A stretch of DNA of 17,974 nt from Limnohabitans sp. (GTDB taxonomy: Bacteria > Pseudomonadota > Gammaproteobacteria > Burkholderiales > Burkholderiaceae_C), in NCBI GenBank assembly GCA_024641725.1, contig JAHECM010000012.1:8738-26711 (forward strand). Reading direction: 5' to 3'. Positions within the stretch are counted from its first letter, which is position 1, and each line of letters opens with the position of its first letter. Position numbers and translations under genes: made by a program. The notes under the pieces are model-generated. The model was not told the origin of the DNA. It worked only from the letters and a program-made list of their open reading frames with translations, and searched no databases. This document shows positions 1-7,714 of the stretch, piece after piece.

Positions 1-570
1 GTCTTGCGCACCATTTACCTGTACCCCATGGCGATCTCGTTCATCGTGACGGGCACCGCGTGGAAGTGGATTCTCAACCCCGGCCTGGGCCTGCAGCACC
101 TGATGCACAGCTGGGGCTTCACTGACTTTCAGTTTGAATGGTTGGTCGACCAGGACATGGCCATTTATTGCGTGGTGATCGCTGGCGTGTGGCAAAGCGC
201 GGGCTTTGTGATGGCGCTGTTTTTGGCGGCCTTGCGCGGCATTGACGACTCGATCATCAAAGCCGCTCAAGTGGACGGCGCGAGCTTGCCGACGATTTAC
301 TGGCGCATCATTTTGCCGAGTTTAGGGCCGGTGTTTTTCAGCACCCTGATGGTGGTCTCCCACTTGGCCATCAAGAGTTTTGATCTGGTCATGGCGCTCA
401 CCGCAGGCGGCCCCGGTTACGCCACCGATTTGCCCGCCACCTTTATGTACGCCACCGCCTTCACCCGTGGCCAGATTGGCGTGGGCGCAGCCAGTGCCAC
501 CGTGATGCTGGCCACCGTGGCGGCGATTGTGGTGCCTTACCTTTATTCTGAATTGCGGAGCAAACGATGA
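1..570 (+). CDS. gtsB: Sugar ABC transporter permease, GtsB/UgpA-like (5' end outside window)
   Basis: This is the C-terminal part (about 189 residues) of an inner-membrane permease of the binding-protein-dependent (MalF/UgpA) family. The reading frame is open from the first base, so the start lies upstream; the TTG at position 4 is an internal codon. Several hydrophobic membrane segments are visible. The cytoplasmic EAA loop that docks on the ATPase begins near base 244 (DDSIIKAAQVDGA, then an I-LP ending). The stop codon overlaps the ATG of the next permease (ATGA), which indicates translational coupling. With the following permease and ATPase it would form the membrane part of a sugar importer. 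The match to glucose/mannose GtsB is from memory of the family. A general carbohydrate (UgpA-like) permease is the safe call; the substrate is inferred. Confidence 0.85.
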   Translation, partial: VLRTIYLYPMAISFIVTGTAWKWILNPGLGLQHLMHSWGFTDFQFEWLVDQDMAIYCVVIAGVWQSAGFVMALFLAALRGIDDSIIKAAQVDGASLPTIYWRIILPSLGPVFFSTLMVVSHLAIKSFDLVMALTAGGPGYATDLPATFMYATAFTRGQIGVGAASATVMLATVAAIVVPYLYSELRSKR

Positions 571-1421
571 ACCGCCTGAATTTTCACCGGGTCATTTTGT
601 GGTCCATGCTGCTGCTGTTCGCGGTCTGGTTCTTGGTGCCGCTGTATGTGATGCTGACCACCTCGCTCAAAGACGCCGAGCAACTGCGTGCGGGTAACCT
701 GCTGAGCCTGCCCACCGCGCCCACGCTGGACGCTTGGTACAAAGCCTGGGGCAGCGCCTGCACCGGGGTGCAGTGCGAAGGTCTCAAACCCTACTTCTGG
801 AACTCGATGGTGATGGTGGTGCCAGCGGTGCTGCTGTCGACCTTGATCGGTTCGCTCAACGGTTATGTGCTCTCCAAATGGAAGTTCCGTGGCAGTGAAA
901 CCCTGTTTGCCTTCATGCTGTTTGGTGTGTTCATGCCCATGCAGGTGGTGCTCTTGCCCATGAGCCAGGTGCTCGGCTGGCTGGGCGTGGCCAGCTCGGT
1001 CTGGGGGCTGATGCTGGTGCACGTGGTGGCGGGCATCCCGTCAACCACTTTGTTTTTTCGCAACTACTACATCGGGCTGCCGGACGAGTTGATCAAAGCG
1101 GCGCAGCTCGATGGTGCGGGGTTTTGGATGATCTTTCGCCGCATTGTGTTGCCGCTGTCGCTGCCGATTTTGGTGGTCACGCTGATCTGGCAGTTCACCA
1201 ACATCTGGAACGACTTTTTGTACGGCGTGGTGTTCTCGGGCGCGGACAGCAAACCGATCACCGTGGGCCTGAACAACCTGGCCAACACCTCCAGCGCTGT
1301 CAAGGAATACAACGTGGACATGGCTGCAGCCTTGATCGCGGCATTGCCCACCTTGTTGGTGTACGTGGTGGCGGGTAAATATTTTGTGCGCGGCCTGACG
1401 GCTGGCGCCGTCAAGGGTTAA
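567..1421 (+). CDS. gtsC: Sugar ABC transporter permease, GtsC/MalG-like
   Basis: Second inner-membrane permease of the sugar importer, 284 residues, a normal length for MalG/UgpE-type subunits. An N-terminal membrane segment (about residues 10-30) is followed by a periplasmic stretch containing ACTGVQCEG, and then further membrane segments. The EAA loop starts at about residue 173 (DELIKAAQLDGAG, then RRIVLPLSLP). The C-terminus FVRGLTAGAVKG is typical of this family. The periplasmic Cys-containing stretch and the segment FTNIWNDFLYGVVFSGAD resemble glucose/mannose GtsC permeases, as I recall them, more than glycerol-phosphate UgpE. The ATG overlaps the previous stop by 4 bases. The ATPase gene begins 12 bases downstream, so all three genes form one operon. 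Glucose or mannose as substrate is inferred; carbohydrate transport itself is well supported. Confidence 0.9.
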   Translation: MNRLNFHRVILWSMLLLFAVWFLVPLYVMLTTSLKDAEQLRAGNLLSLPTAPTLDAWYKAWGSACTGVQCEGLKPYFWNSMVMVVPAVLLSTLIGSLNGYVLSKWKFRGSETLFAFMLFGVFMPMQVVLLPMSQVLGWLGVASSVWGLMLVHVVAGIPSTTLFFRNYYIGLPDELIKAAQLDGAGFWMIFRRIVLPLSLPILVVTLIWQFTNIWNDFLYGVVFSGADSKPITVGLNNLANTSSAVKEYNVDMAAALIAALPTLLVYVVAGKYFVRGLTAGAVKG

Positions 1422-1433
1422 AGGGAAAACATC

Positions 1434-2501
1434 ATGCGCGCACTGGCCATTCGCAACATCCACAAGACCTACAACGACACGGTCCACATCCTCAAAGGCA
1501 TCGATCTCGACATCCATGCCGGAGAATTTTTGATCTTGGTCGGCCCATCGGGCTGCGGCAAATCCACCTTGCTGTCGATGATCGCGGGTCTGGACCACCC
1601 CTCAAGCGGCAGCATTCACATTGGCGAGCGCGATGTGACGAACCTGCCCAGCAAAGACCGCGACATCGCCATGGTGTTCCAGAGCTACGCGCTCTACCCC
1701 AACATGACCGTGGCGCAAAACATCGCGTTTGGCCTGGAGATCCGCAAGGTGCCCAAGCCCGAGCGCAAAGCTGCGGTGGACCGTGTGTCGGCCATGCTGC
1801 AAATCGGCCACCTGCTGGACCGCAAGCCGGGGCAACTCTCGGGCGGCCAGCGTCAGCGCGTGGCCATGGGCCGAGCCTTGGCGCGAGACCCCAAACTGTT
1901 TTTGTTTGACGAGCCGCTGTCCAATCTGGACGCCAAGCTGCGTGTGGAAATGCGCGCCGAAATCAAGCTCTTGCACCAACGCACCCAAACAACCACCGTG
2001 TACGTGACGCACGACCAGGTCGAAGCCATGACGCTGGGCGACCGCATCGCGGTGATGAAAGACGGGCTGGTGCAGCAATTCGGCACACCCGCCCAAATCT
2101 ACAACTACCCGGCCAACCGTTTTGTGGCCGAGTTCATTGGCTCGCCAGCCATGAACATGGTGGATGCGCAAGGCGTGGGCACCGCATTGACAGCGCAGGG
2201 TGTGGAACTGCCCATCACCTCTGCGCAGAGCGCCGCAGTGCAAGCCCACGGCAGTGCCGAGCTGGTGTACGGTCTGCGCCCCGAGAGCATTGGTTTTGCC
2301 GCGCAAGGCTTGCCGGGCAAGCTCAGCATGATCGAGCCCACCGGTCCTGAAACCTATGCCACGGTGGACACCGCAGCCGGCAAGCTGACGGCCCGCGTGC
2401 CGGGCGTGCTGCAAGCCGCAGTGGGTGACGCGGTGCACCTGCAGTGGTCAGCCGATCAGTCGCATTTGTTTGACCGCGCCAGTGGTGTGCGTGTGGGCTG
2501 A
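1434..2501 (+). CDS. gtsD: Sugar ABC transporter ATP-binding protein, MalK/UgpC/GtsD-like
   Basis: Cytoplasmic ATPase that powers the sugar importer; 355 residues, the usual MalK/UgpC size. Walker A GPSGCGKST is at residues 37-45. It is followed by a Q-loop (VFQSYALYPNMTV), the ABC signature LSGGQRQRVAMGRAL, Walker B LFLFDEPLSNLD and the switch histidine in VYVTHDQVEAM. After about residue 235 comes a TOBE-type regulatory domain (YGLRPESIGF and beyond), as in ATPases of the CUT1 sugar uptake family. A purine-rich ribosome site (AAAGGGAAAA) overlaps the preceding stop region. It is the last gene of the operon: the next gene is convergent and a GC-rich hairpin follows. Several CUT1 systems share such ATPases, so it may serve more than one importer. 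Confidence 0.92.
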   Translation: MRALAIRNIHKTYNDTVHILKGIDLDIHAGEFLILVGPSGCGKSTLLSMIAGLDHPSSGSIHIGERDVTNLPSKDRDIAMVFQSYALYPNMTVAQNIAFGLEIRKVPKPERKAAVDRVSAMLQIGHLLDRKPGQLSGGQRQRVAMGRALARDPKLFLFDEPLSNLDAKLRVEMRAEIKLLHQRTQTTTVYVTHDQVEAMTLGDRIAVMKDGLVQQFGTPAQIYNYPANRFVAEFIGSPAMNMVDAQGVGTALTAQGVELPITSAQSAAVQAHGSAELVYGLRPESIGFAAQGLPGKLSMIEPTGPETYATVDTAAGKLTARVPGVLQAAVGDAVHLQWSADQSHLFDRASGVRVG

Positions 2502-2528
2502 AAGGTGGGCGGCTTGAGGCGTCAACCA

Positions 2529-2547
2529 GTGCGGCTTGAAGCCGCAC
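2529..2547. terminator. Hairpin between convergent gene ends
   Basis: A perfect 9-base inverted repeat, GTGCGGCTT-G-AAGCCGCAC, fills the gap between the ATPase stop (2501) and the stop of the convergent MFS gene (2556). Physically it would form a 7-bp stem with a 5-base loop. No T-tract follows on either strand, so it may stabilise 3' ends or act with Rho rather than terminate by itself. Confidence 0.45.
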
Positions 2548-2555
2548 CAGCCTGA

Positions 2556-3800
2556 TCAGGGCGTGCCAAAGCGTTCAGCCTGGCGCACCCTCCAAAACAG
2601 CCAGCTGGCGATGCACAGGTTGAGCAGGTTCCACGCGATGCCATTCAAAAACGCGGCGTGGTAGCTGCCCGTCACGTCGAACACCCAGCCTGACATCCAG
2701 CCGCCCAAGGCCATGCCCAGCAGCGTGGCCATGATGACAGCGCCCACGCGGGCCCCGGCTTCTTTGGGGTCAAAGTGTTCGCGGATGATGATGGCGTAGG
2801 CCGGCACGATGCCGCCCTGAAACAGCCCGAACATGGCCGAGACGATGTACAGCGGCACCATGCCGTCAAAAGGCAAAAACATCAGCAGCGCCACACCCTG
2901 CAGCATGGAGCCCAGCAGCAAAGTGCGGATGCCCCCAATGCGGTCGCTGATCACACCAAACACCAGTCGGCTGACGATGCCGCTGGCCAGCATGAGCGAG
3001 AGCATCTCGGCCCCGCGTGCCGCGCCAAACCCCAGGTCGGTGCAATACGCCACGATGTGCACCTGAGGCATCGACATGGCCACGCAGCAAGCCATGCCTG
3101 CAACAAACAGCAGTGCTTGAGCACGCAAGGGTTGCAGACCAAATGGGCGGCTGCGGTCCACGGGGGCGGCGCTGGTGCTGGTGGTGCCGGGTGTCCCTGT
3201 GACCAAGGGCGGGCGTTGGCGCATGCGCGTGGCCAGCAGCAGCATGCCGGTGCCACAAAAAATGCCCAGCAAAATGTAGGTTTGCCTCCAGCCCAAGGTC
3301 TCCACGCCGTGCTGCACGATCGGCGGCCAAATGGTGCCCGCGATGTAGTTGCCGCTGGCACAAATGGCCACGGCAATGCCTCGGCGCCGGTTCCACCACA
3401 AGGCGGTGTCGGCCATCAAGGGGGCAAAAGTCGAGGAGCTGCCGATCAAACCCATCAAGCCGTGGGCCAGGCCAAATGCCCAAATGCTGCCCGACATGCC
3501 CGCCCACACAAAGCCCCCACACACCGCCAAAGCGCCGATCCACAGCACCGGCACCAGGCCGTGGCGGTCCGCCAAACGGCCCGTGATGAGGCCGCCCAGC
3601 CCCAGGCAAATCATCATCAAGGTGTAGGGCAGCGACGCATCCGCCCGACCCACGCCAAACTCGGTTTGCACCGCAGGCAGCACCACCGAGACGATGTACA
3701 TGCTGCTGTTGCCCAGCACCACGAGGCCCAGGGTGGCCAGCAAGCGCCAAGCAGCCTGTCGAGAGTCGATGAGAGAGGGGTCAGCGGGGAGGGTGTGCAT
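2556..3800 (-). CDS. MFS transporter (substrate unknown)
   Basis: Twelve-helix major facilitator superfamily transporter of about 414 residues. The MFS motif A is visible after the second helix (GRLADRHGLVP), and its degenerate repeat lies in the second half (GVISDRIGGIRTLL). A polar Gly/Thr/Pro/Ala-rich cytoplasmic loop (TGTPGTTSTSAAPVDRSRP) separates the two six-helix halves. The look is that of monocarboxylate or oxalate/formate-antiporter-like MFS proteins, but the sequence does not show the substrate. I place the start at the ATG at 3800. A GTG two codons earlier (3806) is equally possible, because no clear ribosome site separates them. The gene is alone on its strand, convergent with the sugar operon and divergent from the HD-domain gene, so context gives no further clue. 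Confidence 0.85.
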   Translation of the reverse strand: MHTLPADPSLIDSRQAAWRLLATLGLVVLGNSSMYIVSVVLPAVQTEFGVGRADASLPYTLMMICLGLGGLITGRLADRHGLVPVLWIGALAVCGGFVWAGMSGSIWAFGLAHGLMGLIGSSSTFAPLMADTALWWNRRRGIAVAICASGNYIAGTIWPPIVQHGVETLGWRQTYILLGIFCGTGMLLLATRMRQRPPLVTGTPGTTSTSAAPVDRSRPFGLQPLRAQALLFVAGMACCVAMSMPQVHIVAYCTDLGFGAARGAEMLSLMLASGIVSRLVFGVISDRIGGIRTLLLGSMLQGVALLMFLPFDGMVPLYIVSAMFGLFQGGIVPAYAIIIREHFDPKEAGARVGAVIMATLLGMALGGWMSGWVFDVTGSYHAAFLNGIAWNLLNLCIASWLFWRVRQAERFGTP

Positions 3801-3951
3801 GTCCACAATCTAGCCGATGCTTGGGGGTAAGGTTGTCTTATGGGTTACTGCGCCCTAGTCCGACCCTGCCGCCATGACGGGTTGGCGGGTTGCAGTCATC
3901 TACTCGACAGTTCACCCGCTTGCGACCTTGTACGCTGCCGCTTTCAGATGC

Positions 3952-3956
3952 AGGAG
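3952..3956 (+). promoter_or_regulatory. Ribosome binding site setting the start of the HD-domain gene
   Basis: AGGAG lies 5 bases before the ATG at 3962. It favours that start over an in-frame ATG at 3890, whose extra 24 residues are low-complexity and resemble no domain. Confidence 0.7.
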
Positions 3957-3961
3957 TGCCC

Positions 3962-4540
3962 ATGAACGACCGAGCCCAATTCATCCGCATGCAGGACAGC
4001 ACCCAGGACGACTGGAAGCTGATCGCTGGCGAGTTCATGCAGTTCACGCAGACGCTGCCAGACCGCGTGATCGCGCACCTAAAGCTTTTGGATGGGGACT
4101 ACGGCGGTTTTCCGGTCGACCGCTACACCCACTGCCTGCAAACCGCCACGCGGGCGCTGCGCGACGGGCGCGACGACGAGTACGTGGTCTGCGCTTTGCT
4201 GCACGACATTGGCGACACGCTGGGCAGCTTCAACCACCCCGACATCGCCGCCGCCATCCTCAAGCCCTTTGTGTCTGAGGCCAATTTGTGGATGGTGCAG
4301 AACCACGGGATTTTTCAGGGCTACAACTTCTTTCACCACATCGGCATGGACCGCAACATGCGAGACATGTTCAAAGACCACCCGCACTACGCCCGCACCG
4401 AGGCGTTCATCGCGCTCTACGACGACCCGGCGTTTGATGCCCACTACGACACGCTGCCCATCGAAACCTTTGAGCCGATGCTGCGCAAGGTGATGGCCCA
4501 GCCGGTGAACTCGGTTTACAAGGACGCTTTGAAAGCCTGA
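3962..4540 (+). CDS. HD-domain protein of the predicted phosphohydrolase / PhnZ-MIOX-like group
   Basis: Small cytoplasmic metal-binding protein, 192 residues. The visible candidate ligands follow the H...HD...H...H...D pattern: His57 (THCLQTA), His81-Asp82 (LLHDIGD), His92 (FNHPD), His115 (QNHGIFQGY) and Asp154 (LYDDP). The second and third metal-binding histidines (His92, His115) are the extra ones seen in the di-iron branch of the HD superfamily (MIOX, PhnZ, TmpB) and in COG4341-type predicted HD phosphohydrolases. Tyr47 lies ten residues before His57, as the substrate-gating Tyr does in PhnZ. The Glu that PhnZ carries three residues after that Tyr is Phe50 here. The gene stands alone between a divergent MFS gene and convergent htpG, with no phosphonate genes in view. 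Whether it is an oxygenase or a hydrolase cannot be told from the sequence. Confidence 0.8.
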   Translation: MNDRAQFIRMQDSTQDDWKLIAGEFMQFTQTLPDRVIAHLKLLDGDYGGFPVDRYTHCLQTATRALRDGRDDEYVVCALLHDIGDTLGSFNHPDIAAAILKPFVSEANLWMVQNHGIFQGYNFFHHIGMDRNMRDMFKDHPHYARTEAFIALYDDPAFDAHYDTLPIETFEPMLRKVMAQPVNSVYKDALKA

Positions 4541-4555
4541 CTTTCAGAGCCGCAT

Positions 4556-4592
4556 AAAAAAGGGGCAGCACCCACAGGTGCCGCCCCTTTTG
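4556..4592. terminator. Bidirectional intrinsic terminator shared by the HD gene and htpG
   Basis: The stem GGGGCAGCACC (4562-4572) pairs with GGTGCCGCCCC (4577-4587) with one mismatch. It is flanked by an A-run on the left and TTTTGTTT on the right. The symmetry gives a U-tract for transcripts arriving from either side, matching the convergent gene ends at 4540 and 4610. Confidence 0.88.
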
Positions 4593-4609
4593 TTTGAGGT
4601 GTGCGCGAT

Positions 4610-6577
4610 TCAGCTCAGCAGCGCATTGACCCGCTTCACATACGCTGCTGGGTCAGCTGGCAAGCCGCCTTCGGCCAGCAGGGCCTGGTCAAACAAGATG
4701 TGCGCCAAGTCGTGGAAGTGCACCGAGCCGTCGAGCTTTTTGACCAGCGCGTGTTCGGGGTTGACTTCAAGCACCGGCTTGCTCTCGGGGGCTTGTTGGC
4801 CAGCTTGCTTGAGCATGCGGGCCAGCTGCATGCTCATGCCGTCGTCGGTCACCACCAGGCAGGCGGGGCTGTCCACCAAGCGGCTGGTCACGCGCACGTC
4901 TTCGGCTTTGTCTTTGAGCGCTTCTTTGAGCTTGGCCAGCAAGGGCTTGAAGTTTTCTGCGGCTTCTTCGGTCGCTTTTTTCTCGGCTTCGTCTTGCAAC
5001 TTGCCCAGGTCCACTGCGCCTTTGGCCACGCTTTGCAAAGGGGTGCCGTCAAAGTCGTGCAAAAAGTTCAAAGCCCACTCGTCCACACGGTCGGTCATGA
5101 GCAAGACTTCGATGCCTTTTTTCTTGAACACTTCAAGCTGTGGGCTGTTCTCGGCGGCAGCCAGGGTGTCGGCGGTGATGTAGTACATCGCGTCCTGGCC
5201 TTCCTTCATGCGGGCCTTGTAGTCGGCCAAACTCACAAGCGCGGTGTCGCTGGTGGTGGACGCAAAGCGCAGTAATTTGGCCAGGCGGTCTTTGTTGCCA
5301 AAGTCTTCGCCCAGGCCTTCTTTCAGCACTGCGCCGAACTCGGCGTAGAACTGGGTGTATTGGCCGAGTTTGGCCTTGTCTTCTTCTGACAGGACATCGG
5401 TCACACCGTCGGTCGCCTCAGGCGACTTGTCGTGCTTGGCCAAATCTTCCAGCATCGACAGCACGCGGCGGGTGTTGCCTTCCCGGATGGCTTTCACGTC
5501 GCGGCTTTCTTGAAGCAGCTCGCGACTCACGTTCAGCGGCAGGTCGGCCGAGTCCACCACGCCCTTCACAAAGCGCAGGTAGCTGGGCATCAGGGCCTCG
5601 GCATCGTCCATGATGAACACGCGCTTGACGTACAACTTGATGCCCGCCTTCTTGTCGCGGTTCCACAGGTCTTGCGGGGCTTTGCTGGGGATGTAGAGCA
5701 GCTGCGTGTACTCGGTGCTGCCTTCGACGCGGTTGTGCGTCCAGGTCAGTGGGGCCTCAAAGTCGCGGCTGATTTGTTTGTAAAAGTCGGCGTACTGTTC
5801 GTCCGTGATGTCTTTTTTGGCGCGTGTCCACAAGGCACTGGCCTGGTTGATGGTGTCCCACTCGCCGGTCTTGACCATGCCGCCGGGCTGACGGCCTGCT
5901 TCTTCGTTGCTGGGGTCGATCAGATCGCCGTCTTTCCACTCTTCCTTTTCCATCAAGATGGGCAGGCTGATGTGGTCGGAGTATTTGCCCACGATTTCTT
6001 TGAGCTTCCAGGTGTTGGCGTAGTCCAGCGCGTCTTCGCGCAGGTGCAAGATCACGCTGGTTCCGCGTTCGGCGCGGTGGATGGCTTCGACCTCGAAGTC
6101 GCCCGTGCCGCCGCTGATCCAGCGCACGCCCTCGGCCGCTGGCGCACCGGCGCGGCGCGACTCCACCGTGATCTTGTCGGCCACGATGAAGCCCGAATAA
6201 AAGCCCACACCAAACTGGCCGATCAACTGCGCGTCCGACTTCTGGTCGCCGCTCAGCTTGCTCATGAAGTCCTTGGTGCCGCTCTTGGCGATCGTGCCCA
6301 GGTGGTCAATGGCTTCTTGCGCCGTCATGCCGATGCCGTTGTCGGTGATGGTCAGCGTCTTGGCGGCCTTGTCAAAAGACAAGCGCACCTGCAAGTCGGG
6401 TGCATCTTCGTACAGAGCGGTGTTGTTCAGCGCCTCAAAGCGCAGCTTGTCGCAGGCGTCCGAGGCGTTGGAGACCAGCTCGCGCAAAAAGATCTCTTGG
6501 TTGGAATACAGCGCATGGGTGACCAGGTGCAACAGTTGGGCCACTTCGGCCTGGAAAGCATGGGTTTGTTTGCTCAT
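4610..6577 (-). CDS. htpG: Molecular chaperone HtpG (bacterial Hsp90)
   Basis: ATP-dependent cytoplasmic chaperone that acts as a homodimer in protein remodelling. At 655 residues it is slightly longer than the E. coli protein (624). The N-terminal GHKL ATPase carries the catalytic Glu33 and Asn37 in LRELVSNASDA, the nucleotide-binding DNGIGM at 79-84 (Asp79), the lid region with GTIAKSGT, and GQFGVGFYSGF. The middle domain contains LPLNVSRELLQ with the conserved Arg, and a C-terminal dimerisation domain follows. The ATG at 6577 starts MSKQTHAFQAEVAQLL, the usual HtpG beginning. The ribosome site is weak. A heat-shock-like promoter lies just upstream beside the terminator of the preceding gene. 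The gene ends at a terminator shared with the convergent HD-domain gene. Confidence 0.98.
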   Translation of the reverse strand: MSKQTHAFQAEVAQLLHLVTHALYSNQEIFLRELVSNASDACDKLRFEALNNTALYEDAPDLQVRLSFDKAAKTLTITDNGIGMTAQEAIDHLGTIAKSGTKDFMSKLSGDQKSDAQLIGQFGVGFYSGFIVADKITVESRRAGAPAAEGVRWISGGTGDFEVEAIHRAERGTSVILHLREDALDYANTWKLKEIVGKYSDHISLPILMEKEEWKDGDLIDPSNEEAGRQPGGMVKTGEWDTINQASALWTRAKKDITDEQYADFYKQISRDFEAPLTWTHNRVEGSTEYTQLLYIPSKAPQDLWNRDKKAGIKLYVKRVFIMDDAEALMPSYLRFVKGVVDSADLPLNVSRELLQESRDVKAIREGNTRRVLSMLEDLAKHDKSPEATDGVTDVLSEEDKAKLGQYTQFYAEFGAVLKEGLGEDFGNKDRLAKLLRFASTTSDTALVSLADYKARMKEGQDAMYYITADTLAAAENSPQLEVFKKKGIEVLLMTDRVDEWALNFLHDFDGTPLQSVAKGAVDLGKLQDEAEKKATEEAAENFKPLLAKLKEALKDKAEDVRVTSRLVDSPACLVVTDDGMSMQLARMLKQAGQQAPESKPVLEVNPEHALVKKLDGSVHFHDLAHILFDQALLAEGGLPADPAAYVKRVNALLS

Positions 6578-6608
6578 AGCGGTTCAGAATGAAAAAAGAA
6601 AGAAAACC

Positions 6609-6635
6609 AAAACGCCCCATAGCTCGGGGCGTTTG
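6609..6635 (-). terminator. Intrinsic terminator of the binding-protein gene
   Basis: On the - strand AAACGCCCC (6634-6626) pairs perfectly with GGGGCGTTT (6618-6610) around a 7-base loop. TTTTGGTTTTCTTTCTTTTTT follows in the direction of transcription. It lies about 40 bases after the stop of the periplasmic binding protein (6677) and upstream of htpG. Confidence 0.85.
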
Positions 6636-6648
6636 GCGAGGTTTCAAG
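6622..6648 (-). promoter_or_regulatory. Candidate sigma-32 (heat shock) promoter of htpG
   Basis: Reading the - strand, CTTGAAA (6648-6642) is a perfect match to the sigma-32 -35 element. Twelve bases later comes CCCCGAGC (6629-6622), which keeps the CCCC core of the -10 consensus CCCCATNT but not its second half. Transcription would begin near 6615 and leave a short U-rich leader of about 37 bases. The -10 element lies inside the upstream gene's terminator stem. Confidence 0.5.
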
Positions 6649-6676
6649 AGTGGTTTCAGAGGATCGTTTGTCCGGC

Positions 6677-7702
6677 TCAGCGGGCCAAACTGCCCACCTC
6701 TTTGTTCCAGCGCTCCAGCAGGCGGCGGCGTTCGGCCGATTTGCCGTATTTTTCAAAGTCGTATTTGACCAAGCGCACGCTGTCCATGGACGGGATGCGC
6801 GGGTCTGGTTTGAACGTCTTATTCGCCGGTGACTGCAAGCTGCCCGCTTTGCCGCCGATGCTTTGGCCCGCTGGGCTCATCAGCCAGTCGTAATAGCGCT
6901 TGGCGTTGGCCGCATTGCGGGCACCTTTGACCAGTGCGATGCCGCCAATCTCGTAGCTCGTGCCCTCGCAAGGCGCGGCGGTGGCCACGGGGTATTTGTT
7001 GTGCCGCCACAGGTCAAAACCAAACATGAAGCTGATGCCCACGGCCACTTCGCCTTTGGCCACATTGGGCGCTTGCGCGGTGCCGCTGCGGGTGTATTGG
7101 GTCACGTTTTTGTGCAGCGCCTTCATGTAGTCAAAGGCGGCGTCCTCACCCATCAACTGCACCAAACCGGCCAAGATGGTGTAGGCCGTGCCGCTGGACG
7201 CGGGGTGTGAAATTTCGACCTCGCCCTTGTAGGCGGGTTTGACCAAGTCGGCCCAGCATTTGGGCTCGGGCAGCTTCTTTTTCTTGAGCAGTTCGCTGTT
7301 CCAGCCAAAGCCAATCGCGCTGGTGTAAAAGCCCCCCACCATGTTCTGCGTCATGGCGTACTGGCGCACGCTCCAGCCGTGCAGGTCGTTCAGGTAGTCG
7401 GGCCGGTAGGGGGCCAGCAGGCCAATCTCGGCCGCCTGCAAAAACGGGTCGCCCGTGCCGCCCCACCAGATGTCGGTTTTGGGGTTGGCCGCTTCGGCGC
7501 GCAATTGGGCCAAGGCTTCGCCCGTGGCTTTGCGGGTTTGGTTGACTGTGACGCCGGTGGCCTGGGTGAATTCCTTGGCCGCCATTTCGCACCAGCTTTG
7601 GTCGGTGCTGCAGATCGCGTTGATCGTGCCGGTCTGGGCGTTGGCGCCGTGGGTCAAGAAGGCCGCTGCAAACATGCAGCCAGCAGTGAACATCGATTTC
7701 AT
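6677..7702 (-). CDS. Periplasmic substrate-binding protein, AfuA/FbpA/PhnS-type (no cognate permease in window)
   Basis: Secreted solute-binding protein of the COG1840 type (iron(III), phosphonate and phosphoglycerate binders), 341 residues. A signal peptide covers residues 1-22, with likely cleavage at HGANA/QTG. The mature protein begins with INAICSTDQSW and contains the family segments DIWWGGTGDPFLQA and ISHPASSGTAYT. At the position where FbpA-type ferric binders carry a Tyr pair (NYYW), this protein has SFMFGF (224-229), so classical ferric binding is doubtful. A good ribosome site (AGGAA, 7713-7709) precedes the ATG. The upstream RluF-like gene ends only 12 bases away, so the two are probably co-transcribed. 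No permease or ATPase gene lies nearby; a partner would be encoded elsewhere. The ligand is unknown. Confidence 0.85.
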   Translation of the reverse strand: MKSMFTAGCMFAAAFLTHGANAQTGTINAICSTDQSWCEMAAKEFTQATGVTVNQTRKATGEALAQLRAEAANPKTDIWWGGTGDPFLQAAEIGLLAPYRPDYLNDLHGWSVRQYAMTQNMVGGFYTSAIGFGWNSELLKKKKLPEPKCWADLVKPAYKGEVEISHPASSGTAYTILAGLVQLMGEDAAFDYMKALHKNVTQYTRSGTAQAPNVAKGEVAVGISFMFGFDLWRHNKYPVATAAPCEGTSYEIGGIALVKGARNAANAKRYYDWLMSPAGQSIGGKAGSLQSPANKTFKPDPRIPSMDSVRLVKYDFEKYGKSAERRRLLERWNKEVGSLAR

Positions 7703-7714
7703 AGCGCGTTCCTG

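Noticed and set aside
2551..2560. CCTGATCAGG palindrome at the MFS stop codon
   Set aside because: It is ten bases and includes a stop codon read from the coding strand; it is likely chance.
2775..3830. Long + strand open frame opposite the MFS gene
   Set aside because: The product is His/Gln/Ala-rich without hydrophobic or domain structure, while the - strand encodes a clear 12-helix transporter.
3801..3961. Search for promoters in the MFS/HD divergent gap
   Set aside because: Only weak, badly spaced -35/-10 look-alikes were found on both strands, and no inverted repeat stood out.
5432..6592. Long + strand open frame opposite htpG (386 codons)
   Set aside because: It is fully antisense to a certain htpG gene, shows no recognisable domain, and has the composition of a GC-rich shadow frame.
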